NCBI GenBank assembly: GCA_016708125.1
Contig: JADJGF010000001.1
Coordinates: 3,060,001 to 3,124,000, forward strand
From: Ignavibacteriota bacterium
Lineage (GTDB): Bacteria; Bacteroidota; Ignavibacteria; Ignavibacteriales; Melioribacteraceae
Direction: 5' to 3'
DNA length: 64,000 nt
Shown here: positions 27,648-36,059 of the stretch, piece by piece
Position numbering within the stretch: position 1 is the stretch's first letter
Layout of the letters: every line of letters begins with the position of its first letter
The notes under the pieces: generated by a model
What the model was told of the DNA's origin: nothing
Database searches by the model: none
The model's input: the letters and a program-made list of their open reading frames with translations, nothing else
Translations under genes and position numbers: made by a program

Positions 27648-28949
27648 ATGGAAAAAATATTCTTATACATTTTCGTAATTACTTTAATCTGCACCAATTT
27701 TGTTTTTGCTCAAACTTGGAAATCATATACAACAGAAAATAGTGGATTATCTAATAATATGGTTAATTCAATGGCTATTAGTAGTGATGGAACAATTTGG
27801 TTTGCAACAGACAATGGCTTATGTGCTTATGATTCCATAAATTGGAAAGTTTATAAAGTAGAAGATGGACTTAAAACAAATAAAATTAATTCAATATCAT
27901 TTTTACCAAACACTACTCAAGAACTTTGGGTTGCATCAGATTCCGGTGTTATAATTTTAAATGTCAATAAAACTGAAATTGTAACAAGTCCCAGTTATAT
28001 AAATAAAAGTTCAAACAATATTATATCCAACAAAGTTAAAGCAATTGAGCTTGATGGTTTTGTAAACAATTGGATTGGAACCGAAGATGGTTTATCAATA
28101 ATTACAAACTCCGGAATTTACAGTTTTAATGAAAGAAACGGTTTTGAAAATCCTAAAGTAAATTCATTAAAAACTTTGTCAGATAATTGGGTTCATGTTG
28201 GAACATCCGGTGGTGGTGTGAGTCGTCTTAAATATAATGGTGTAGATGGAATTACTTCCGCTTCAAATATAATAACTACATGGAGCGGATTAGCATCGGA
28301 CACTGTTTTAACAATTTACGTTACCGATGATACTTTGCGCTGGTATGGAACAACACAAGGTGTTTCTACTCATTATGGAACTGATACAAAAAGTATTAGC
28401 TACTGGTGGATTTATAATACTTACACAAGTGGAATTACTGAAAATTATGTTCACGCAATAATTAGAGATAAAAACAATGCAATGTGGTTCGGTACAAGAA
28501 AAGGTATTTCAAAAATGTTAGCCGATAAAACTACTTGGCAAACTTATACTGAGGTGGATGGTTTGATAAGTAATAATATTTTTGATATTGAAGTTGATAA
28601 AAATAATAATATTTGGATAGCAACTGATAAAGGTGTTTCTTATTTCAAAAATATTACAACATCAATAAAAAATGATGAGTTGAAATCTTACAAATTAAAT
28701 TTATCAAATTATCCGAATCCTTTTAATCCATCTACCAATATCGGATATTCAATTTTCAAGGATAGTAAAGTGAAATTAGAAGTTTTTAATAACATTGGAA
28801 AACTAGTTGAGGTTTTAGTCGATAAAAAATTAAATTCCGGGAATTACAATGTTAGATTTGATTCTAAAAATTTACCAAGCGGAGTGTATTTTTATCGATT
28901 AATTACAGAACATTCATCCATTACAAAAAAAATGATTTTAATAAAATAG
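27648..28949 (+). CDS. Secreted two-component-regulator-propeller-like repeat protein with T9SS tail
   Basis: A signal peptide ends FVFAQ. Several beta-propeller repeats of the Reg_prop kind follow (signature units TIWFATDNGLCAY, AMWFGTRKGISK, NIWIATDKGVSYF) up to about residue 345. A T9SS sorting domain (YPNPFNPSTNI) ends the protein. In hybrid two-component sensors these propellers sense glycans outside the cell, but no kinase, transmembrane or output domain is attached here. It may be a secreted glycan-binding propeller derived from such a sensor, which is inference. It starts 1 bp after the DUF362 gene. Confidence 0.82.
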   Translation: MEKIFLYIFVITLICTNFVFAQTWKSYTTENSGLSNNMVNSMAISSDGTIWFATDNGLCAYDSINWKVYKVEDGLKTNKINSISFLPNTTQELWVASDSGVIILNVNKTEIVTSPSYINKSSNNIISNKVKAIELDGFVNNWIGTEDGLSIITNSGIYSFNERNGFENPKVNSLKTLSDNWVHVGTSGGGVSRLKYNGVDGITSASNIITTWSGLASDTVLTIYVTDDTLRWYGTTQGVSTHYGTDTKSISYWWIYNTYTSGITENYVHAIIRDKNNAMWFGTRKGISKMLADKTTWQTYTEVDGLISNNIFDIEVDKNNNIWIATDKGVSYFKNITTSIKNDELKSYKLNLSNYPNPFNPSTNIGYSIFKDSKVKLEVFNNIGKLVEVLVDKKLNSGNYNVRFDSKNLPSGVYFYRLITEHSSITKKMILIK

Positions 28950-28975
28950 TTATTAAAAATACTGAGTTGATATAA

Positions 28976-30178
28976 ATGATTTTTATGAAAAAGCAGAGAA
29001 ATATTATAAAGAAATTTTTATTGTTAATATTTATTGAGATAATTTTTCAATCACAAATATTTTCACAAATTGTAATTGATCCAAATTTAGTTGTTGAGGA
29101 AATTGTAAAAGATATTCAGCAGCCGGAAGGACCAATCTGGAATGATAGTTTAGGATTATTATTCTCTGATATTAAAGGAAATAAAATTTATAGATGGTCT
29201 CAAGAAAATGGGAAAGAAATTTACTTAAATGATTCTGATAGCACAAACGGATTAACTTATGATTTGGAGGGAAGATTAATTGCCGGACAAATGGGGAAAA
29301 GAAGAATTGTTCGATTTGAAAATGATGAAACTCAAACTTCGCTTGCAGATAATTATGAAGGGAAAAAATTAAATAGCCCAAATGATTTAGTTGTAAAATC
29401 TGATGGCTCAATATTTTTTACAGATCCGGATTTTAATATTCCGGTTGGACAAAAAAAAGAATTATCATTTAACGGAATTTACAGAATTAGTCCAACAGGA
29501 AATCTTCAACTTTTAGAAACATTAACGTTACCGAACGGAATTTGTTTTTCACCAGATGAAACAAAACTTTATGTAAATGATTCGCAAGCACATAAAATTT
29601 ATGTGTGGGATGTTATTAATGATTCAACCATTACAAACAAAAAATTATTTTTTTCAATTCCGGTTAATGGTTATGCAGACGGAATGAAAACAGATTCAGC
29701 TGGATATATTTATTGCACGTGTTCATCTGCAGTTTGGGTAATTTCTCCCAATGGAGAACAAATTGGAAAAATTAATTTGCCATCAAATGTTTCTGCTTCA
29801 AATTGTGCTTGGGGTGAAAGTAATAGAACAACTATATTTATAACTGCGGGAAAATCCGTTTTTAAAACACGACCAATTTTAACATCGATAATTGAACAAA
29901 GTTCAGTAATCCCTAATAAAATTAAACTTTATCAAAATTATCCAAATCCATTTAATCCTACCACACATATAAATTACTCTATTCCTAAGCAAAGTTATAT
30001 CACTTTAAAAATATTTAATGTGTTAGGAAAAGAAGTTAAAACGATACAAAAAGGAATTCTTCAAGCTGGTAATTACTCTATAATTGTAAATTCAGAAGGT
30101 TTATCAAGCGGAGTCTATTTTTATAGATTGGAATCAAAGGATTTTACTGAAACGAAAAAATTTATAATAACTAAATAA
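28976..30178 (+). CDS. SMP-30/gluconolactonase/LRE-family lactonase with T9SS tail
   Basis: After a signal peptide ending QIFSQ the protein shows a six-bladed SMP-30 propeller: QQPEGPIWND carries the N-terminal metal Glu, LNSPNDLVVKSDG the Asn-Asp pair, and DGMKTDSAGYIYC the catalytic Asp region. The end is a T9SS sorting domain (YPNPFNPTTHI). The family hydrolyses sugar lactones such as glucono- or xylonolactone using a divalent metal. A secreted form beside a xylanase suggests it opens lactones made outside the cell by sugar oxidation. Two in-frame ATGs (28976, 28985) are possible. Confidence 0.86.
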   Translation: MIFMKKQRNIIKKFLLLIFIEIIFQSQIFSQIVIDPNLVVEEIVKDIQQPEGPIWNDSLGLLFSDIKGNKIYRWSQENGKEIYLNDSDSTNGLTYDLEGRLIAGQMGKRRIVRFENDETQTSLADNYEGKKLNSPNDLVVKSDGSIFFTDPDFNIPVGQKKELSFNGIYRISPTGNLQLLETLTLPNGICFSPDETKLYVNDSQAHKIYVWDVINDSTITNKKLFFSIPVNGYADGMKTDSAGYIYCTCSSAVWVISPNGEQIGKINLPSNVSASNCAWGESNRTTIFITAGKSVFKTRPILTSIIEQSSVIPNKIKLYQNYPNPFNPTTHINYSIPKQSYITLKIFNVLGKEVKTIQKGILQAGNYSIIVNSEGLSSGVYFYRLESKDFTETKKFIITK

Positions 30179-30193
30179 AATGAGGAACTCAAA

Positions 30194-32602
30194 ATGGAAT
30201 ATAAGCGAAAAAAAATCTTTATCCTCTTGCTAACATTTTTTATAGCAATATTTATTTCTGGAAATATTTTTGCACAATTAGTAACAAACGGAAGTTTTGA
30301 AAAATCTGATACAGGAGTTGTTGCGGGAGCAGAAATAAATGGATGGTTAATTCAAGTTGCTGACGGAATATCACCTTCACCGGTTTATCAAATTATTGAT
30401 ATTAATGCTCAAGATGGTAATAAGGCTTTAAAGATAACAATTGCAGCGGTGGCAACAAATAATTGGGATATTCAAATAGTTGCAGATAGTATTCATGCAG
30501 AGCCGGGGAAAACATATTATTACTCGATTTGGGCAAAAGCAGAGAAACCTGGTGCACAAGTAAATTTTACAGTTGGAAATTATTCATATTCGGAATATGC
30601 AGCGTTAAGACCAGCAAATCTAACTACACAATGGAAAGAATTTAAATTAACTTTTTCAGTGAGTGATGGTCAAACTGTTATTAGAGCACCAATCCATTTT
30701 AATTATGCTGGGAATGTTGGTAATACAATTTACGTTGATAATTTAAAAATTATTAGTGAAGATTTTGCGAAAACACCAATAATAGTTGAAGCTGAATCCG
30801 GAATTGTTGGTAGCAATTTTTCAGTTCAGCAAGAGGGAGATATTACTTTTGTTACAACAACAAAAAACTATACCGGACTTAGTTTCCCGGAAGATTCAAA
30901 TAGTGTTATAACCTATCAAGTAGCTGTTGAAGATTCCGGAAAATATAATTTGTTTGCACGCGTTAGAGTTGGTTCCGGAACTTTTAATGATGACAGTTTT
31001 TTCTCAGGTAAAGGATTTGGCAATAAAAATGATACTTCCGCAAATGATTGGGTATTTGTAAATGGATTAGCTAGTGCTGGTTTTTCAGCAGCGGAAGATT
31101 ATGTTAATGATATTGGTATTGCAGCCTCTGAAGTCTGGAAATGGGTAAATGTTACAAAAAACTTTTTCCCGGTTGATTCAACACAAGAATATTTTTATGT
31201 TGATTTAGATAGTCTTACAAACACGTTTCAAATTGCAAGCAGAGAAGACGGTTTATATTTTGATAAGTTCGCATTTGGAAAAGCCAACTTATTTTTCACT
31301 GTTGAAGATTTAGATAATTCCTTAGCCGGTAATGAAACGATGGATAAACCGGATTCTAGTAAATTTTATGAAGGACCTCCGTTTGCTGAAGGAATGCCTA
31401 AATTTTTAGGAAATGCATACGGAGATATACAGGATAACATATTTGCAAATTATTGGAATCAATTAACGCCGGGGAATGCCGGTAAATGGGGATCTGTTGC
31501 TTCTCAACAAGATACAACATTGTGGAATTGGAATGGTTTAGATAGAGCATATAATCACGCCAAAGACAATGATTTAATTTTCAAAAATCACACATTAATT
31601 TGGGGGCAGCAGCAGCCTTCTTGGATTTCTGCTTTGGATTCTGCTCAGCAAATAAAATATATTGAAACTTGGATTAGAAAAGTTGGTGAAAGATATCCGG
31701 ACATCGATATGATTGATGTTGTTAACGAACCTTTAACAAATCATAATCCACCGGATGGAATTAATGGTAGAGCGAACTATAAAAAAGCATTAGGTGGAAA
31801 TGGAGCAACCGGATTGGATTGGGTTATTAAGTCATTTGAATTGGCAAGAAAATATTTACCAAATACAGAACTTATTTTGAATGATTATGGAATTATAAAT
31901 GATAACGCTGCAACAACATCTTATCTTCAAATAATAAATTTACTTAAAGCAAGAAATCTGATTGATGGCATTGGTGTTCAGGGTCACAGATTCGAATTAG
32001 AAAATACAAACACAAGTACTTTAAAAAGTAATTTAGATAGACTTGCGGCAACCGGATTGCCAATATATATATCTGAATTAGATTTAGGTAATCTTAATGA
32101 TTCCGGAACCCCCGATGACGCAAAACAATTAGAATTATATAAAAAATATTTTCCTGTTTTATGGCAGCATCCAGGAGTAAAAGGAATTACACTTTGGGGT
32201 TATTTAGAAGGACAAATGTGGCAGACCACTTGTTTCTTGGTTCACACAGATGGAGAAAATAGACCGGCAATGGATTGGATGGTTCAATACATAAAAGATA
32301 ATCCAGTTGGAGTTGAAGAAATAAAAGAATCTTTACCGACTAATTATTCATTGGAACAAAATTATCCAAATCCGTTTAACCCAGCAACAGAAATACAATT
32401 CAGCATTGTTAATACAACAAAAGTTTCGTTAAAAGTTTATGATATTTTAGGTAGTGAAATTCAAACATTAGTCAATGAAGTTAAATCACCGGGAAATTAT
32501 TCAATTACATTTGATGCAAAAAATATTTCAAGTGGAGTTTATTTTTATCAATTGTCAGCAGGAAATTTTTCTGCCATAAAGAAACTTGTAGTACTTAAAT
32601 AA
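30194..32602 (+). CDS. GH10 endo-beta-1,4-xylanase with two N-terminal carbohydrate-binding domains and T9SS tail
   Basis: Order of domains: signal peptide ending NIFAQ; CBM4/9-type jelly roll (about 28-190, starting LVTNGSFEKSD); a CBM6-like sandwich (about 195-375, VEAESG start); GH10 barrel (about 395-685); T9SS sorting domain (YPNPFNPATEI). Catalytic residues are visible: acid/base Glu512 in VVNEPL and nucleophile Glu628 in ISELDLG. NHTLIWGQQQPSW is a conserved substrate-binding stretch. It is the only endo-xylanase in the window and very likely a secreted or surface enzyme that starts xylan cleavage. It is the last of the four T9SS-tailed genes, 15 bp after the lactonase. Confidence 0.96.
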   Translation: MEYKRKKIFILLLTFFIAIFISGNIFAQLVTNGSFEKSDTGVVAGAEINGWLIQVADGISPSPVYQIIDINAQDGNKALKITIAAVATNNWDIQIVADSIHAEPGKTYYYSIWAKAEKPGAQVNFTVGNYSYSEYAALRPANLTTQWKEFKLTFSVSDGQTVIRAPIHFNYAGNVGNTIYVDNLKIISEDFAKTPIIVEAESGIVGSNFSVQQEGDITFVTTTKNYTGLSFPEDSNSVITYQVAVEDSGKYNLFARVRVGSGTFNDDSFFSGKGFGNKNDTSANDWVFVNGLASAGFSAAEDYVNDIGIAASEVWKWVNVTKNFFPVDSTQEYFYVDLDSLTNTFQIASREDGLYFDKFAFGKANLFFTVEDLDNSLAGNETMDKPDSSKFYEGPPFAEGMPKFLGNAYGDIQDNIFANYWNQLTPGNAGKWGSVASQQDTTLWNWNGLDRAYNHAKDNDLIFKNHTLIWGQQQPSWISALDSAQQIKYIETWIRKVGERYPDIDMIDVVNEPLTNHNPPDGINGRANYKKALGGNGATGLDWVIKSFELARKYLPNTELILNDYGIINDNAATTSYLQIINLLKARNLIDGIGVQGHRFELENTNTSTLKSNLDRLAATGLPIYISELDLGNLNDSGTPDDAKQLELYKKYFPVLWQHPGVKGITLWGYLEGQMWQTTCFLVHTDGENRPAMDWMVQYIKDNPVGVEEIKESLPTNYSLEQNYPNPFNPATEIQFSIVNTTKVSLKVYDILGSEIQTLVNEVKSPGNYSITFDAKNISSGVYFYQLSAGNFSAIKKLVVLK

Positions 32603-32610
32603 TATAAAAA

Positions 32611-32634
32611 AAAGACTGAGCTTTGCTCAGCTTT
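32611..32634 (+). terminator. Stem-loop between GH10 and CE15 genes
   Basis: CTGAGC, loop TTT, GCTCAG, extended by AAAG/CTTT around one bulged A, forms about 10 base pairs directly after the GH10 stop. There is no long T-run after it, so it may attenuate transcription or protect an mRNA end rather than stop transcription fully. Confidence 0.5.
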
Positions 32635-32656
32635 GCAGTACGAATTGGAATTAACA

Positions 32657-34006
32657 ATGAGAAAATTTTTCAACTTATTTATTATCATTTTTTCAATGCA
32701 GCATTCTGCACAATCAGATACTAGTTATATATCTATTGAGCCACCGGTAATATTATCAGCAAAAGAAGACCATGCAAGATTAATGAAACTTCTGGGAATT
32801 GAATCAATCCGTCCTGGTCCATCTGGTAACCCAGCAGATTCTAATTATGCAAATGTTGATGAATCAAAAGCTTCACCATACACAAGTTTATCGGATCCAC
32901 TTATATTCAAAAACGGTGAGAAAGTAACTACTTCAGAAATGTGGTTGAAAAAAAGACGAAGTGAAATTATTGAAGAATTTGAAAGAGAAATTTACGGCAG
33001 ACTCCCTTTTAACATTCCAAAAGTAAATTGGGAAGTAACCAAAGTAGAAAATAGTTTCATTGAAAATATACCGGTTATTAAAAAGCACTTACTTGGTAAA
33101 GTTGATAATTCAATATATCTTCTTATAAATGTTGGAATAAAAGCAACACTTGTTCTTCCGCAGAAAATTGAAAAACCAGTTCCGATTATGATACATCTTA
33201 CATTTGATTTAAGTTTGTTCCCAAATTTTGATGTATCCAAGCTTCCGCCGGATTTTAATAAATGGCAAATACAATTGTTAAATGAAGGTTGGGGATTTGT
33301 AGAATTAATTCCTACAAGTTATCAAGATGATAATGGTGCAGGATTAACAAAAGGGATTATTGGTTTATGCAATTTAGGAAAACCAAGAGACTTAGATGAT
33401 TGGGGAGCTTTGCGCGCATGGGCTTGGGGCACAAGTAAAGTTTTAGATTATTTAGAATCTGATAAAAATGTTGATGCGAAAAAAGTTGGAATTGAAGGAT
33501 TATCCAGATATGGCAAAGCTGCATTGGTTACAATGGCATTTGATGAACGTTTTGCAATTGGTTTTATTGGATCTTCCGGGGCAGCTGGTGCAAAATTACA
33601 CCGTAGAATATTTGGGGAGCAAGTTGAAAATATTGCATCGGAATATGAATATCATTGGATGTGCGGCAATTATATAAAATATGCCGGACCATTAACTGCT
33701 AATGATCTGCCAGTTGATTCTCATGAATTAATTGCTTTATGTGCTCCTCGACCAATATTTATAGGCGTTGGTTCTCCGGAAGTAGAAGGAAATTGGATTG
33801 ATGCAAAAGGAATGTTTCTTGCGGCAGTAAATGCCGGTCCGGTTTACAAACTTTTTGGTAAAAAAGATTTGGGAGTTTCAGAATTCCCTGAAATGGGTAC
33901 AAAATTAATTAGTGGAGAAATTGGGTTTCGTCAACATTTTGGTGGACATACAAATTCACCTAATTGGGAAACGTTTCTTAAGTTTGCTGAAAAATATATT
34001 AAGTGA
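32657..34006 (+). CDS. CE15 glucuronoyl esterase-like protein
   Basis: A signal peptide is followed by an alpha/beta hydrolase of the CE15 type. The nucleophile Ser283 lies in GLSRYGKA, matching the G-x-S-R-x-G elbow of this family, where the Arg helps stabilise the oxyanion. HFGGH (His427, His431) holds the catalytic His and CAPRPIFI is another family block. CE15 enzymes cleave the ester between 4-O-methylglucuronate on xylan and lignin alcohols. ATG 32657 is chosen since the upstream TTG (32633) lies inside the hairpin. No alpha-glucuronidase to act next is in the window. Confidence 0.88.
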   Translation: MRKFFNLFIIIFSMQHSAQSDTSYISIEPPVILSAKEDHARLMKLLGIESIRPGPSGNPADSNYANVDESKASPYTSLSDPLIFKNGEKVTTSEMWLKKRRSEIIEEFEREIYGRLPFNIPKVNWEVTKVENSFIENIPVIKKHLLGKVDNSIYLLINVGIKATLVLPQKIEKPVPIMIHLTFDLSLFPNFDVSKLPPDFNKWQIQLLNEGWGFVELIPTSYQDDNGAGLTKGIIGLCNLGKPRDLDDWGALRAWAWGTSKVLDYLESDKNVDAKKVGIEGLSRYGKAALVTMAFDERFAIGFIGSSGAAGAKLHRRIFGEQVENIASEYEYHWMCGNYIKYAGPLTANDLPVDSHELIALCAPRPIFIGVGSPEVEGNWIDAKGMFLAAVNAGPVYKLFGKKDLGVSEFPEMGTKLISGEIGFRQHFGGHTNSPNWETFLKFAEKYIK

Positions 34007-34008
34007 AA

Positions 34009-34030
34009 AACTCAAAATATTTTTTGAGTT
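34009..34030. terminator. AACTCAAAA/TTTTGAGTT stem-loop after CE15
   Basis: A perfect nine-base inverted repeat with a four-base loop lies directly after the CE15 stop. The A/T arms give a weak U-tail in either direction. It probably marks the end of a transcript or lowers read-through into the GH43 gene. Confidence 0.55.
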
Positions 34031-34070
34031 AATAAATTTATTTAAATCATTTTAATTTTGGGAAAATATT

Positions 34071-35807
34071 ATGAAAAATTTTTTATTATTTGCTATTCTA
34101 ATTGGATTGATTTCTTGTACACAAATTGATGTTCATAAAACATATACTAACCCAATTTTAGCTGGATTTTATCCTGACCCAAGTATTACAAGGGTTGGTG
34201 ACGATTATTATTTGCTAACTTCAACTTTTACCTATTTCCCTGGAATTCCGATTTTTCATAGTAAAGATTTAGTTAATTGGGAATTGATTGGGCACGCACT
34301 AGAAAATCCTAAAACATTTAATACAAATGGTTTGGGTTTATCAAGAGGAATTTTTGCACCGGCAATTAATTATCATAAAGGAATATTTTATATTACTTGC
34401 ACAATTGTTGATGGCGGCGGAAATTTTGTTGTAACTTCTACAAAACCTGAAGGACCTTACTCCGATCCAATTTATCTTCCGGAAATAAATGGAATTGATC
34501 CTTCATTGCATTTTGAAGATGACGGGAAAACATATATTCTATATAACAGTGATGCACCGGAGAATAAACCTTTATACAGTGGTCACAGAACAATTAGAAT
34601 GTATGAATTCGATATTGAAAATTTAAAAGTAGTTGGTGAAGAAAAAATTATAATAAATGGCGGTACTGATATTAGTAAAAAGCCAGAATGGATTGAAGGT
34701 CCGCACATTTATAAAAAATATGGATATTTCTATTTGATGGCAGCAGAAGGCGGAACCGCAGATAATCATTCAGAAGTAATTTTTAGAAGTAAAAATATTT
34801 GGGGACCATATGAATCATACAAAGGTAATCCAATTTTAACGCAAAGAACTCTTGATCCAAAAAGGAAAAATCCGGTAACATCAACCGGACATGCAGATAT
34901 GTTTGAAACACAGAATGGTGAATGGTGGGCAATATTTTTAGGCATTCGTCCGTATGAACCATTCGAAAAAAATTATTACAATCTTGCACGAGAAACATTT
35001 TTAACTCCGGTTAAATGGATTGAAGACCCAAATTCCAAAGGAGATATGTGGCCAATTATTAATCCGGATTTTGCAGAAGTTAAATTTTCTTATCCGTATC
35101 CAAATATTGATATTGATGAAAAAATTAATAGTATTGAATACAGCGGAAATTTTTCGAGAACCTATGATTTTAATGAAAATGAATTACACAAAAATTTTAT
35201 TTTTCTCAGAACTCCTTTAACAAAATGGTTTTGTTTGGATGAAAAGAAAAGTTATGTAGAATTACAATTGCGAGAAGAAACTTGCAGTGGATTGGGAAAT
35301 CCAAGTTTTTTGGGACATCGTCAGCAGAATAATGCTTGTGTGGCAAGTACAAAATTGCAATTCACTCCAAAATCAGAAAATGAAAAAGCTGGACTTGTAA
35401 TTTTCACCAATGAAAACAAACATTATTTTATATGTAAATCTTTTGAAGAAAATAAAGAAGTAATTCAATTATTTAGAAGTGTGAAAATGGACGACAATAA
35501 TAATGGAATTGAATTGATTGAAAGTAGGGAAATTTTTGATGAAAATAAATCTAAAGATGTGGTTTTAAAAATTGATATAAAAGGCGGGGATTTTTCTTTC
35601 TCATATTCTTTTGATAATGAAACTTGGAATTTGATGAAGGATAAAGTTGATGGAACTTATATCCGTGCGCATATTCCGGAAGATTTTGTTGGTTCGGTAT
35701 TTGGTTTGTATGCAACCTCTCTTGGAAAAGGAAGTAATAACAAAGCATATTTTGATAATTTTTATTATGAAGGAAAAGATAAAATTTATAACGATTTGAA
35801 AAATTAG
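34071..35807 (+). CDS. GH43 lipoprotein beta-xylosidase/arabinofuranosidase with C-terminal beta-sandwich
   Basis: A lipoprotein signal (LISC, Cys16) indicates membrane anchoring, unlike most other hydrolases here. The GH43 propeller starts with NPILAGFYPDPSI, which carries the base Asp. NGIDPSLHFEDDG has the second Asp and WIEGPHIYK the acid Glu. From about residue 355 a concanavalin-like domain of the GH43 C2 type follows. This form is typical of beta-xylosidases that trim xylo-oligosaccharides close to the cell surface or in the periplasm. It starts 64 bp after CE15, beyond the hairpin. Confidence 0.9.
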   Translation: MKNFLLFAILIGLISCTQIDVHKTYTNPILAGFYPDPSITRVGDDYYLLTSTFTYFPGIPIFHSKDLVNWELIGHALENPKTFNTNGLGLSRGIFAPAINYHKGIFYITCTIVDGGGNFVVTSTKPEGPYSDPIYLPEINGIDPSLHFEDDGKTYILYNSDAPENKPLYSGHRTIRMYEFDIENLKVVGEEKIIINGGTDISKKPEWIEGPHIYKKYGYFYLMAAEGGTADNHSEVIFRSKNIWGPYESYKGNPILTQRTLDPKRKNPVTSTGHADMFETQNGEWWAIFLGIRPYEPFEKNYYNLARETFLTPVKWIEDPNSKGDMWPIINPDFAEVKFSYPYPNIDIDEKINSIEYSGNFSRTYDFNENELHKNFIFLRTPLTKWFCLDEKKSYVELQLREETCSGLGNPSFLGHRQQNNACVASTKLQFTPKSENEKAGLVIFTNENKHYFICKSFEENKEVIQLFRSVKMDDNNNGIELIESREIFDENKSKDVVLKIDIKGGDFSFSYSFDNETWNLMKDKVDGTYIRAHIPEDFVGSVFGLYATSLGKGSNNKAYFDNFYYEGKDKIYNDLKN

Positions 35808-35819
35808 TCTGAGATAAAA

Positions 35820-36029
35820 GTGAAGAAAATATTATTAATAATATTTATTGTTGCGACGATTGTTGTTGCACAAAAGAATAAATTAGATTTTAAAGATTAT
35901 CCAATCAGCAATGTGGATATAAGAAATATTAAATTAACTGATAATTTCTGGCTACCGAAAATTAAAACTGTTCAAAATACAACAATCAATATGGAAGTAT
36001 GGTTTCCGAAATCTTTACATAAATTATAA
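35820..36029 (+). pseudogene. Internally deleted remnant of a GH127-type (beta-L-arabinofuranosidase) gene
   Basis: The 69-codon frame (GTG start) has a signal peptide ending VVAQ and then YPISNVDIRNIKLTDNFW and LPKIKTVQNTTIN, which is the usual start of GH127/DUF1680 proteins. It jumps at once to MEVWFPKSLHKL, which resembles the usual last residues of the same family (GEMxVWxP). About 500 or more middle residues, including the Cys/Glu zinc site, are missing. The frame stayed open across the junction. I read it as one large in-frame deletion leaving both ends. The N-terminal match is firm, the C-terminal match shorter. Confidence 0.72.
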
Positions 36030-36059
36030 ATTTCAAAAGTTAACTTGAGGAGTAAAATT

